In this document: piece by piece, positions 32,206-44,059 of the stretch
Layout of the letters: each line of letters starts with the position of its first letter
Position numbering within the stretch: the stretch's first letter is position 1
Source of the DNA: Parelaphostrongylus tenuis
Taxonomy: Eukaryota; Nematoda; Chromadorea; Rhabditida; Metastrongylidae
DNA: 64,000 nt
Assembly (NCBI GenBank): GCA_019055375.1
Contig: JAHQIW010005077.1
Location: 41,009 to 105,008, forward strand
Direction: 5' to 3'
Notes under the pieces: generated by a model
Database searches by the model: none
The model's input: only the letters and a program-made list of their open reading frames with translations
What the model was told of the DNA's origin: nothing
Translations under genes and position numbers: made by a program

Positions 32206-35200
32206 ATGCAATGGTTCTCCAACACTCATATGTACGTTCACACAGAGAACATAGTGATTTCGGGAACCATGGCTGTGGTGAGTTTAAGGCTGCTCTTTTC
32301 GCAGTAATTGCTCTTTTGGAGACATCACAGTGCTACTAAATTTTCTTCGTTGAATTTATTCATTGTTACACTCTAAGTCTTCACGCGAAATTTCTTAGTT
32401 GGAAGCAACTTGTACTATTTCTGTTGCAAATCTGTAAGCACGCATCAAGTCACCTTTGCACCTTACGCAACTTGGACACGTAAGGTTTTCTGTCCTTTGC
32501 ATAAAAGAACTGTGGACTCTAATTTACTCGACGCTGAGGCAGTGTTCTGAGTTCTAATGACGCAAAAACAAGTTTTTTATCCGCACTTTCGACTGTTTAT
32601 ATAAACTTCGCTCGAAAACTGTAACAACTTGGCAATCTGATAACATGTTTTGAGGCTTTCATGAGGTCTGGTATGGCACTTATACAGTACTAAACAGCCG
32701 TTTAGCCTTTGAAGGCTCATTAGCAGCACGATGTCTTTCGGTTCAACTGATTCCTCACAGGCAATATACCCATTAGCTTCAAAGGAATCGACGCCGAGCT
32801 ATTCAAACCACTGAATGTCGAGTGACAAAACCGAACACTGCAATGACTCCAGTCGAGCACTTTCGAGAAGTAATCTGATTAGTAGAATGCTTCAGACCCT
32901 TACTTTAGGCCGTTTATGTAGACCATGCTCGAAATCAAAACACTTTGACAACCTGACAGCATGTTTTGAGCCTTTTATGATTTCTGGTATGGGAGTTGGA
33001 AGTAAAGGGATGATACATAAGCTATGAAAATAAAGGTATGTAGGTAATAGTTAGAATGCCACCAGATACAAGAACTCGACTGCAATCACTTCAGGTGTGG
33101 GAGATTTTGTCACTCGGCATACAGAAATTTAAATAATTCGGCATTTATTCCTTTTTAGAGCAATGTAGAATGTTGGACCATGCTGTTTGATGATATCGAA
33201 GAACCAACAAAAAGCTTGGGCGTTAAGATGGTAGAACTATAGCCAACATTAATAAATTTCAGATAGGAATCTTTGGTTTGGTCTCAAGCAGCACTGCTCT
33301 TCTAACTGTTCGTAATAATCGGGCCTTGCACAACTCATTCGGTTTGCTGTGCTTTTCAAACGGCATCGCCAATATAGGTGTACTACTCACCTTTGTCTTC
33401 TGGATCACTCCGATAACACTATTGTAAGAACACCATAGTTCTGTATTTATGCGATATTTTAAGGTAGTATGATGTTATGATTGTGAATACATTAATGTTG
33501 AGTGATCTGTAAAACTTTGAACTTCGGTAGGAAGATGATCCTGCATTTCACGCAGCAGAAAGAGTGGTAGAAGAACAGGACCTGTGGTAGTGCAGTTGGT
33601 TGAGAGGCACCCCGAAAAGGGTGAATTACGAGTTCGCTTCCAATTTAATGTTCAAATTACTGCACATCACGCGACATTATAGGATACTGCTAGAAGAGAT
33701 TATAATTCCTGGATTAAGGGTTTAAGATGTTGGATTGTAATGTGATTTAAAACTCCCACTAACTAGATTGTTTCCATGGTTAGGGTAACTGAATATTTGC
33801 TCTTTACCAGTAAACAAAGAGGGTGATCATGAACATTAACAAGCGAAATGGCTGAACGCAAATTGGACTCCTTACTGGTAGTGATATGATTTGCTATTAA
33901 ACAATAGTATCATAGTTAGTACTTCCATGTAATTAGTACTTCTCTAACAAAGCATCTTATCGTTCAAGAAACCCTTGAACTCTTCATAATGCTTGAGGGT
34001 CTGAAATATTTTTCAAGCAGAGCAACTGATGGTGATGCGTGAAGGAAATTTTCTAAAATTTCTTCGATAGTAGAAATCCCAGAATTTTGATCCCCATCAT
34101 GCTTCTCAACCCAACTTTTGCAGCAGAATGTAAGAAATTTCGGATCATTTCCGTTATCCGGACCTTATTTCAATTCCTTGAAATATTCGTTTTCTAGGTT
34201 CCCTCGAAGTTAGTAGTCATTCGACAGCATGTCTCAAAATTTTCAAAAATGTATTTCAGCTTCAAAATAGCCCATTTATTGCGTTGTTATATCAAATATC
34301 AATATATATCAATATATATATATATATATATCAAATGATATCCTGTTCTACGCCTGATCATTTTTCGCTGGACAAATCTTTTCCTTTGCACTTTCATCAA
34401 CCATCTGATAGTGTGAACGTCCGCAGTTTCAGTTGTATACTTATATTTCATCGGACTTTGAGTATTCAATAGAAGAAAGGATAAAGGATAAAACTCTTGA
34501 CGTTGATCAATCTTTGAGTGATGCGCCATGCATTCGACTTCAATATATAACTTCGTTTGAGGTGACTGAATGCATACCTGGCCTTTACAATGACTCGCTT
34601 TGGCCTCCCGCTGTATCGAGCCAGTGCCACCATCCTCCCAGACAAGTCTGAGCCCAGTCGGTTACCAATTTACCGACCCCGGAGGGATGGATGACTTGGT
34701 GAGCCATGAGTTCGAGATCGAACCTTGAGCTCATGTGTGGTTGCAGAGCGCCTCTAACCACTGCGCCACATGCGCTCTTCTAGTCAATCGATAGCTGCGA
34801 AAACTTCGGTTCCGATAGCGTGCTTGGTTTTTGAAAAGATTTTTAGTAGCTTTTGCAGCGAAGAAAAGTGCACACGTGTCTGATTATCGTTCCCATAATA
34901 TAAAGTCCTTCTACTAAAGTTCTAGTAGCTATCCGATAGCTTAAAAAACGGCAATTCCCAATATAAACTTAATATTTGATGAAACCTTCTACTGCGCTGT
35001 AGTAGCGACGAAGAGAAACTACGTATCGTTTTCCCTTTTCGGGACCAAATATACCAACACTGGGACACTAGATTTTCGCGGCTTCGTCGTCGGGCACAGG
35101 TTCTCACTGGGATTTTAAGTTACCAATTAATAGCTTTAAGATTTGTAATTCAAACACTATATTGTTCGTTGAAAAAGCTTTCTCGTTGCGCCGTAGCAAC

Positions 35201-38200
35201 GAAGAGAATATTACGATTCACCTGCGGAGTGGGTAATGTGTTTTGCACTGGGATTTCCTTGGCTTTTTCGCCTCGCAGTGTTTTTACTATAGCTTCAATA
35301 ATATTTAAATAGTTTGAGAAATGGTGATTCTAATACCAGACTTGTTTCCTATAAAGATCTTTTTTATGCGATGTAGCAACAACGAAAAGAAAGATACGTT
35401 ATACTTTCGAGGAGAATTATATGCAAGGCTGCCGTCAGTGCATGGTTTTCATAAAGAAAATTAGTGATGATTCAGCCTTTTGATAGCAAAAATCATAAAA
35501 ATTTCAAATCGTAGTTTCAATCCAGAAAGTTCTTCACAGAGCGCCGTAAGTGCGTAAAAAAAATTGCGTTTTACACTCAAGGCATTTTTGCATTGCTCTG
35601 GAATTCAAAGCGTATTTATTTGGTACTTAGAGAGAAAATAGAAAGCGAATACCAATAGAACGATCAATCGAAGTCTTTCTATAATTATGTTGAGCTAGAA
35701 AATTTTTTCCAAAACGAAAAAAGTTTTTTTGAATAGGCAAAAAAAATCATATCCCTGCAGGGCGCTAATTGAAATCGCTGCACGCAGCGCTCTCGGAAGG
35801 AGCGCAAAATCTAGTAATTTATTAAAAATTTTGCATCAGCCGCGGTGAAAGAAAATGTTTCGGTTTATTTTTATGTTCAGATACAATAGGATTGCCTCTA
35901 GAAGCTCATATGCATTTGATGCATGTATATCTCTTGTGTGCGTACTAAACTCTGGAGGTGAAACGTATTAATTCTTTTGCTCTCACGGCAGCCTATAGGA
36001 AAAATTCTGAAAAAAAGATTATGTCTTGGTAAGCCTTGAACTTTGAATGGAGAGCCATCCACATATTGAAAGGGAAGCTATACAAACTGAAGCCGAGCGA
36101 ACAAGGGATACCACGTATAAACACGGTCTTATTTTCGTTGTTACAGCACGCGACAATACATTTTTCAAAATCCAAGTACCATAAGAGGATTTGAGCTATC
36201 GAATGACTACTAAAACTCTAGGTGAAAAGCTTTTTCCACGAATGAAGCTTGGTCCAAAAAGGTCTTTCATGCTTTTCTATCAATGACCAAGCACCGCATG
36301 CACTTTGTAGCATCGTTTTTGACAAAACTATTCATTATATTCCAATTTTAAGACACAATTACAAGTCTTGAGCATATTTTGTGATAAATATATCGAAGGT
36401 AATAGATTTATATCACTAGATTCATTGTGCAAATTATTACAACTGACAGAATGCCAGCATTACTGTAATTGCGCAGTGAAAGAAAGATTTTAGCCAAACA
36501 TAAACGTTATATTCCCTCCAGGAGCATGCGGGTGTGTAGAGAAATCGTAAGCTATCATATAAAGCTATGATTACAAGGAACCTTGCATTTATTTTCAAAA
36601 CGGTGAAAACGTTAATTAAATAACAAAAATCGCGCACCAGCTACGATTTGCACTGCGCGTTGCGATTAAAACATGTAGTCCTGCAAGGGTTAAAATTCTT
36701 GAGATTTGAATGCCGAATGATTATTAAAAGTTTAAAGGAAAGTTTTGTTCAGCGAAACATGCTTGGGTGTGAAATATATTATAATATATTTTTACTGTTG
36801 TAGTGCGACTAAATGACTTTTTAAGAGAAAAAGCACGTCATTAGAATTGCCGTGATTTCAAGTATCAATTGATTACCATAACTCTGACACCAATTGGAAA
36901 ACGCGTTTTGTTAAATGGCCGAAGCAGGGTGCGGATAACGGAGAAATACCGAAATGTCATTAAACTGCAGTGCTTCAACGTTTCTCTGAAGTCTTTTATG
37001 TTTATACATAGCCAAGTAAAGTCCTTTCAATTTAACCCATTTAGCTATGATATGATGCCATAGAATAAATTCAATAATGCTGAGTAATGGGTAAAGTTCC
37101 TGAACGTCAGACGAGAATAAAATTCCCTTCCGGGTCGTGCGCTAACTAGTTACACCGCCCGCTCTCATTCTACTATTTCTGTAACATTAAGCATCGATCG
37201 TCAGCAAGCAACCATCGATTTTCTGTCAACATAACTGTTTTTGAAGCCGATATGTGTTTACCAGACCAAACAGTTGACGGATGCTCGCTGACAGGTCGAT
37301 GCCATGTGTCGCAGAAATAGCGGCTGCAGAATGGGAGCGTTGGTAGAGCAATTGCTTAGCACGCACTTCCAGGATGGATGGGATGCGGGTGCAATTTCCA
37401 TCTGTCTCTGAAGGTTTTGAACATCACTCAGCATTATTGAAGCCTTGCGTTCAGTCTGAAAATGGATCTTGGACTTCTCCACAATTATGAAGAAACCCCT
37501 TGAGAATAGTACGAAAAACGGTACACAATAATCAGCTTTTTTCTAGGTGTAGCCGTAGGTGTTATTGTTGAGTTATTTTTTGATAACATTCCAACAAGAG
37601 GCGCATTGCGTTAATGGAAACGAGGAAAAATGCGAATTAGTTTACAACAGAATAGAACTACGAAGATTTCAAATATCGAAAGCAAGGAAAATCTTATAGC
37701 TTTCAGTGAAAGCGAGTTGTCAACCGGATTGAACTCCAAATTGTTCAGTATGGTGGATCTCATGCTCTCGCGAGTGAGCATCTACTCTCACCTCGCTATT
37801 TCTTTGAACAGAGTGATCGCTTTCACACTTCCTCTACGAGTTCCCAGACTACTGACCGTCAGAAACACTTCTTTCATAGTTTTAATCTGCTGGATGCTAG
37901 GATTCTGCCATACAGTATCGTTTTTTTCGAGTATGTTTTGTAATCTTGTATTCATTAAGACTGCTTTTTTTGAAATAGGAAGATCCAGAGCAATATCATT
38001 AAGTCCTTTCATAAGTTTTCGCGCTAGAGCAAAAAAATCAAATTTTGTTAACCAGAAATAATCAAAATCAATTAAGGACACTATTCAAAGTACGCGCCAT
38101 CAACCTAAACACATCTCTGTCGTCCTTCAAGCAGTAAATCAATATCGCTTCGTGCAGAATTTCCTGAGCTTCCTTTTGTTAGCAGATTTGTTCATACTTG

Positions 38201-41200
38201 CCTCATCATGGCCGCTCAACGAAACCTTTATCGCAATTTGCTGCTGTATGAGTACGAACTGGGATATGTTGCACAGATCGCCTTTGAGAAAATCAACCGT
38301 GCAAAAAGGCTCAAATATTTGCGTACAGTCAAACAGTGTTTCTGTTCCTTGCTGCGTTTCGCGCCAGCAACACCAACTTCAAGGACCAGCTGCGCTCCGG
38401 ACGTCCAAGCCAAGCTAATCGAGAGGCCGCCACCATTCACGTCGCAGTGGGTGCGGCGGCGAAGTGACTGCTGACACAATACTTCGCTGGCGAGATGCTT
38501 CTCTACGCGTTCATAGGATCGAAAAAACATTAGCTTCACGAAGCACTACGTAAAACGTATGACCCTGCTTCAAAACCTTCAAATACTTTTATCTTGCCAT
38601 GAATTCGGACATCAAACATTCGTAGGAATAATCATCATTAAGAACTCTTTGTCGGAACTTAGGAGGCCAGAACTTCCTAATTGCTTCCAACAGTGACTCG
38701 AAGGTATCATCACTTGTCAATATTAGAGACTGCAATGGAGACTAAGAGGCTCGACCAACCTCCCATATCACCGTGCAGCCTAAGTGATCTATCGCAGTGA
38801 GGGTTGCACATGTGGATTCTGATCTCCACATCGAACAAATGATTGGGAAATCAAAGATTCCCTCCACAGTTCATAAGCTTAGACAACGCACCTTCATGTT
38901 AGGAAATCAATCGATCATCGTGTCAGCAGCTGTTCACGTGGACGCCTCCGACGAGCGGTCGCGAGTGCCCAACGGCCATCTTCTCGCATATGGCAAACCC
39001 AACTTATTTTGCCTGCAGCGTTTCAGAGAAACGGTATTTTCAGGATATAAACACATCGTTGGCATCGAAACGATTATGCCATTGAATGATTACTAATAGT
39101 TCAAATGATAAACTCTGTCCGGGCGAGAAATATAAGCGTCTTTTACATAAGAGATTTCCTCCTGTACCAATGTCAAAAAAGGCTTTTTAAAAAACTGGCG
39201 ACGTAGAGGGATAGATCGAAGTCTCAGCTTTCGATTGATTGCCAACACTCCTATCAAAACTTTTTCTTCATCAAATGATATCGGTTTTTCATTTGCTACC
39301 TTATAATCAGAAAGAACCTAGAAGAAACTTTGTTCAACCGTTCTACGGGCACAGGCTTGTTATTTCTATTTTATACTGCCAAATAAACCTGCTAGAAATC
39401 TAAGCAGCTTATGCTGTGGAAAAAGAGACATATGAACTCTTAAATAATGGCATCAAGTATCAGAATCAGCTGGTTTGTGCAGGGTTTTCCAACGGAGAAA
39501 GGAATCATCAATTGAATAATCAAAATAGCAGCATGCTCATGAATCGCTCTGCTCGATGATCAAACCGCTCCGAAAAGCGATAACTCCTAGTGTAAAACGT
39601 TATATCTTTTTTTATCCTTGAAGTGCTCTATGAAAACCTTTTTCAAAATCAGATATGGTCATAGAATCATTGATATTTGTGCTATCGAGAGTACTTTTTC
39701 GCATGTTGATTCATAGGTCTATCATTCACTCTTTTTTTCGCCTTTCTATTGAACGTCGCAGAATACTGGATGGGCGCGTGTCTTTGGAACTTCGAGAACA
39801 GCCTGGCTGCGAACTCTATAGAACGTTCGCTGTTGACTGACGGAGAGTATTTAAGAGGGTGAATTTAGTCACATGCGGGCTCGACCACCCGACGAGCATC
39901 AGAGTCACTCGTCCACGGCGTCCTGAAATGGCCGCCTTTGTAAAATGAGCTTGTCAACTTTGATATAAAATCAATCACAAGCCCTAGCTGCGTATACAAA
40001 ACATTCAAGCATTCAGAGTGTGAAACTCTATTTTTTTTCGCTGTTACAGCGCTCTAAAAAGGCTTTACAAAAGCAACTACAGTATTAAAATTTTCGAACT
40101 TTGAACCATAGAATAATAACGAGATTATGCAGGATAAGGGAAGACTTTGTCTCCTCGAATTATTGAAAAAATGCGCCTCAAATACAGAAGTATACAGCTT
40201 TTCTTTATTTCGAGTGTTTTATTCAGACCACGCTCAAAATTGACTTATTGAGCTCGATACACGTGTTTCGACCTTGACGGTGTCTCATCAGTCGGGCGGT
40301 TTAACAGGCCACATGACATGTTAGCTCAATAATAATTATAAGATATCAAGTTTTTTTTCAGCTGAAAGATGTTTTGTGCTATTTGATACAACGAAGTGGA
40401 CGTGGACGCTCTCTTATATAACGTGCGATCATTTGACTGCTATCTCCGTCGCCTTCTACGCCACTGTAGCCGTAATAGTCTCAATTTTTCTACTTGACTG
40501 CACAACGTTAATCTATTTGGTAATTAAACGCAAGGTTAGTAGCTGATAAATTGAATTTCTGCATCAATTCCTTCACCTGTCGTCATTCGCTGAACTCGTG
40601 GTCAAGCAACCAAAATTGGGAAAATTTCCGGTTGGACGATGGAAAGAGAAACTAGGGATTGATAAACTTTGAAATCTTTCAACGACTAGTTGAGATATTT
40701 TAAATAACCAGTTTTCTGCATTCGCGGCTTGAATATTTAATGACGTTTTGAGTGTTCGTGCTAGCGCAAAATTGTTATAAATCGTCCTTAGGTTAAGAAA
40801 TCGGGCTAAACTCTTTCAGAAAACCGGATAAATTCGAGCATATGGGATGTAGGTGGCTGCTCTCGCAATGTGTTCGTTTTTGCACATAATCAAGTAGGTA
40901 AAGTGGAATAGCGCTTGTTTGTAAGATCTTATCGGCTGTTTCTATTTCGCACAGTCCACTCAATATGCTCTGGCGTTTTAGCGACAATGTCACCGACATG
41001 TTCGCCATCGTCATTACCTGGTCCACTGCCAGGAACACTTTAGAAATCGACATTCCCCTAGCGTCTACATAATCTTTTTTCTGAACTGAAAGACTAGTTG
41101 GACACGATGATGCATGGTTTTTGATAGTTTACGCTCTCAGAATGGTGAAAGGCATTTCTTTGTTCCACTTCACAGGATACAAAGGGAAGTTCGTCTTCAG

Positions 41201-42544
41201 GAGATTTTTAGATTTGACCGACACGAGTTTGATGCTTCTTTTTCCATTCTACATTAAGTAACTGCAAACATTTGCTACCTGTTATCGCCATATGATAGGA
41301 ACATTAGTATTCATGTAAATCTTTTGCCTAGTAAGAACACAAAATAAACGAAGAATTTGGCGAGTTTTCACTAGTATCAGGGACTTTCTCCCTGAAGCTT
41401 CACTTCGAAGAGAAATAGTCATTTGCGTCAAATCGAATCAGCATTTGATAAATAATTTTAAATTACTAAAAATATGAAGCTTTAATCTGATGTTTCATGA
41501 TGCCGCTGATACGTATTCAAGTGTTTATCAACGAAGAAGACACGAAATGGAAGTGCGTTTCTTCAAACAGGTAAGGCTCATAAGTAACAATGGAATGCTT
41601 CGAAAATAGTTTAGAATCCGCCCTTTTCTGACGTCTATTGCAGACGGTGTACCAAAACGTGCTACTTATATATCTACAAATTAGTACCTACTATATTGGT
41701 CAGAAATTCAAGAACAAATGGGCCGTATTTTTTGGTGAAACATTATCAACGGAAATGTACCACGCTCTGGATAGGTAGGTGTATTATAAGTCTCATTTAG
41801 ACCTAGTTTCTGGGCACCTTTACCAAGAGATATATATCGAAATCTTTACAGAGTTACGCCTAAACGAAAGTTCAGGTTCATTGGATTTGAAACTGTTTAG
41901 AGAAAAATATGTTTTCTTTATGACTTAATACCTAAGCTGCAGTTTCTCGACAAAATGACGTGGCTTTTGGTAATTCTAGTCATGATCTCCACTGGCAAGG
42001 GAGACTTATGTATGCGAGAATTTTCTAAGTAGTGGTGGTTTTAGGAAAGAAGTTTAATCAATAAAATTGGCATGGAATTTCGTTTGTTTTAACGAGCAGA
42101 AAATAGAAAGATGGGAAACTGGTCTTAGGTAGGGTATGAATACCCACGTTGCTTTTACTACACTTTCTTCAGCGTTGTACTGAGAAAATCAATGTAGTTG
42201 CAGCATTCTTTTCGTTGAGAGACGCATCTCTGAGCCACATCAAATGCTCATTTTGATTAATAATGCAAAGTGATTTGTGAGTTAAACTTTATCCAGAAGT
42301 GGCTAATTTTCAGCTTCGTCATTGTTCTGTATCACTTCCGACTCTCTCAAATCGGTATTAGGAGGACGCCAACAGCACAACCAATAGTATGTAACCTCAT
42401 TTTTTCGCTTAAGAACTGGGCGTGATGACTTCTATACTCCAGTGCTGTCTCATAACGTAGCCAGGGATTGAGAAGGTGGATTGTTTGCAGGTGACTGCCA
42501 TAATCTCTCATAAGCGATTGAGCAAGCAAGCATGGGCTCACTGA
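32206..42544 (+). CDS. Serpentine receptor class X (srx) GPCR, copy B, eight exons
   Basis: Exons: 32206-32277, 33263-33423, 37707-37930, 40362-40534, about 41487-41570, 41644-41774, 42314-42386, 42491-42544. All phases fit except at exon 5. If exon 5 is 84 nt, as in copy A, the product is about 323 residues, a normal srx length. Landmarks: MQWFSNTHMYVHTENIVISG (N-terminus), IGIFGLVSSSTALLTV (TM1), VSIYSHLAISLNRVIAFTLP (TM3), VLICWMLGFCHTVSFF (TM4), RCFVLFD / WTWTLS / TCDH (loop 2), FYATVAVIVSIFLLD (TM5), RHEMEVRFFKQ (loop 3), YLQISTYYIG and KNKWAVFFGETL (TM6-7), YHALD, YHFRLSQIG, end AWAH. Exons 2 and 3 have the same lengths as copy A (161, 224 nt). The Cys that precedes IYSHL in A is Ser here. 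No AG lies in frame at the exon 5 acceptor; skipping exon 5 keeps frame but removes loop 3. Long introns hold F1 and F2 fold-backs, SINEs, family-R repeats and a mariner relic. Confidence 0.83.
32605..33005. repeat. F1 fold-back family, two partial direct copies in srx-B intron 1
   Basis: Copy one starts aacttcgctcgaaaactgta, then gataacatgttttgaggctt and ggtatggcacttatacagta. Copy two starts agaccatgctcgaaatcaaa, then gacagcatgttttgagcctt at 32938-32970. Same text as the arm of the element at 303-800, but in direct rather than inverted arrangement. Confidence 0.65.
33590..33715 (+). repeat. tRNA-like repeat at start of srx-B intron 2
   Basis: TGGTAGTGCAGTTGG (A-box-like) is followed about 35 nt later by GAGTTCGCTTCC (B-box-like), then tgcacatcacgcgacatt. 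Matches the repeat at 7930-8078 in the same intron of copy A. In copy A it abuts exon 3, while here it lies near exon 2, so about 4 kb of other repeats entered 3' of it. Confidence 0.55.
34480..34775 (-). mobile_element. tRNA-derived SINE, family A, reverse copy
   Basis: Reverse copy running from aaggataaaggataaaactc (3' end) through tgcattcgacttcaatatat, aatgactcgctttggcctcc and gaccccggagggatgg to cactgcgccacatgcgctc (A box). In srx-B intron 2, antisense to the receptor. An ATAT tract (34300-34330) lies nearby. Confidence 0.8.
34890..35830. repeat. Tandem-like array of family R units
   Basis: At least four diverged units spaced about 200 bp apart. Each carries an (agctatcc/ttaata)gatagctt block and a (gcg)ctgtagtagcgacgaaga, (gcg)ccgtagcaacgaagaga, (gcg)atgtagcaacaacgaaa or gcgccgtaagtgcg block, followed by a tacgtat/attacga start. 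In srx-B intron 2. Confidence 0.6.
36170..36800. repeat. Family R units in srx-B intron 2
   Basis: gagctatcgaatgactactaa (36193), ttcatgcttttctatcaatg and tgccgaatgattattaaaag (36711) match units at 26270, 59540 and 59860. Between the units, no gene seen. Confidence 0.5.
38190..38560 (+). mobile_element. Mariner transposase N-terminal relic in srx-B intron 3
   Basis: Over two frames: RNLYRNLLLYEYELGY, then FEKINRAK, then a shift to TNFKDQLRSGRPSQANRE (the GRP linker that joins the two helix-turn-helix domains of mariner transposases), then VTADTILRW-like text. Stops and shifts throughout. Frames on both strands here (38152-38539) are its shadows. No catalytic domain seen downstream. Confidence 0.75.
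39110..40130. repeat. Family R units in srx-B intron 3
   Basis: caaaaaaggctttttaaaaaact (39175), agctttcgattgattgccaac (39225) and further diverged blocks to 40100. Near 39865-39925 the minus strand holds a tRNA-like piece (GTGGACGAGTGA and GTGGTCGAGCCC). The frame at 39655-39840 crosses these repeats. Confidence 0.5.
40200..40345. repeat. F2 fold-back fragment before srx-B exon 4
   Basis: tttcgagtgttttattcagaccacgctcaaa, then ttattgagctcgatacacgtgtttcgacctt, then ggccacatgacatgttagctcaataataatta. Ends 16 bp before exon 4, so it probably contributes the polypyrimidine context of that acceptor. Confidence 0.6.
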
Positions 42545-42549
42545 GTGTG

Positions 42550-43740
42550 TTCATCGTGAATATAGATGGAGAAAATGAAAAATCTGACATCTTTCTATTA
42601 TTTCTTATTACTGATGATACCGACATAAGATACTGACTTTCCTACTATAATCGGAAATATTGATTCGGAGGAAATCAGCATTGAGCGAATTCGCTGTTTT
42701 GTTTATATTAGTACGAGTTATATGGAATACCGATCTTCAATCATCTTTTTCGTCGATAGATGTTTTACTGTGTTCTTAGACTATATTTAGTGATTCACCG
42801 AGCTTAGTAACACAATCTTCACCTTTCAGTGGCTAGCATTTTGACAATTTCGCCGTATTATCATGCAGTGGTGTCCAATTAACAGAACAGTCTACAATCG
42901 TTATGAAAAGTTCGTTCACACACTTCAGTCTTGTGAAGAGACGCTGATATCTTTCCTGTCCTAATTCATGCCTTATAAGCAACGAGGCTACCCATGTGCT
43001 GTTCACATGAGGAGGTAAATTAAGACCTACAAACACATGAATTTAATTGAAGATAGAGGTTGATTTAAAATAGCTGTAACAGTGGAACATCCACCCTATT
43101 TTATAATTTTTCAGCCATTTTATCCATAGTTTTGACTTTAGTAGTAAATCCAAGCACTAGAGTTTCTGAATTCTGTGCAAAAGCACTTATTGAGTCTTTG
43201 TTATTTCCGGTGTGAGATCGTAACTACGGTCTAAAGATTGGCACCGTTGTGCTTTTGTGCCTTCTCTACACTTTTTGTAGAACATACCATTGGGCATAAG
43301 TGTTCCTTAATAATTTAATCCAATCGCCTAACCAAAGTGGCTACTGTTTTATGGTTATTGGAAAATCGTTTCTGATGACTTTTTCGTCTAGCAGCTCATC
43401 ATCGTATTAGGCTAGATGAGGGAGTCATAGTCGAGTGGTTCCGACGATCGTGACGCTGCCATAGGGCTGAAACCCATCCACAACACTTTCTGGCGGTCAA
43501 CAATGAACACCACAGCCAGGCTATCCTCGATGTTGCAAGGAAATGCGCTCAATCAGTATTTTACGACGTTCAAAAAAAGAACAAGAAAACACCTGAGTGC
43601 TAATAGGTTAGGGAAGAAATTCTGAGAAAATGCATACAACTTTTTGAATGTCGACCATTTTCTGTGATTTTGGGTTCATTTGAAAGCCCGTCTTCTCCCG
43701 CTTTGATTATTATATAATTTATCTTCAAGATAGAGTTAAC
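42550..43740. other. Intergenic downstream of srx copy B
   Basis: No supported exon. A minus frame at 42833-43036 has no recognised motif. At about 43425-43485 the + strand carries a tRNA-like piece (ATAGTCGAGTGGTTCCGACG, A-box-like, then GGGCTGAAACCC). Confidence 0.4.
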
Positions 43741-43744
43741 AAAC

Positions 43745-44055
43745 GAACAAATCAGTTTGCTGATGATGCACGAATGGCTATTGGGTTCAAATGCAACGGT
43801 GGCAAGTGAATGCATCAATCTGGCTTGGGGTGAAGACACAGTTGGCAAAACTACGGTCTACAGATGGTTCAAGAAGTCTGACGAAGGCGAAGAAAGTTTG
43901 AAAGATCGGCCGCGTTCAAATCGTCCAGATGTTGATCGTCAAGTGTGCTTGAAGCGATTAAAGAAAATCCCTCTTTGACAGTTCGGATGCTGGCTGATAA
44001 TCTGTTCTCGGAATCGATCTTTTGCCAGAGAATGGCAGAAAGAGCTTGAAGCTAA
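43745..44055 (+). mobile_element. Mariner transposase N-terminal relic
   Basis: MMHEWLLGSNATVASECINL followed by GEDTVGKTTVYRWFKKSDEG, then ESLKDRPRSNRP and, after a frame change, LEAIKENPSLTVRMLADNLF. This is the clearest mariner helix-turn-helix pair in the window, including YRWF and the DxPRSxRP linker. It breaks off near 44010. The catalytic D,D34D domain is absent and the downstream sequence is not transposase. Confidence 0.8.
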
Positions 44056-44059
44056 AGAG

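Noticed and set aside
37630..38061. 143-codon + frame as a single-exon receptor
   Set aside because: Only 37707-37930 is coding (srx-B exon 3), bordered by ttcag and gtatgt; the rest is intron read-through.
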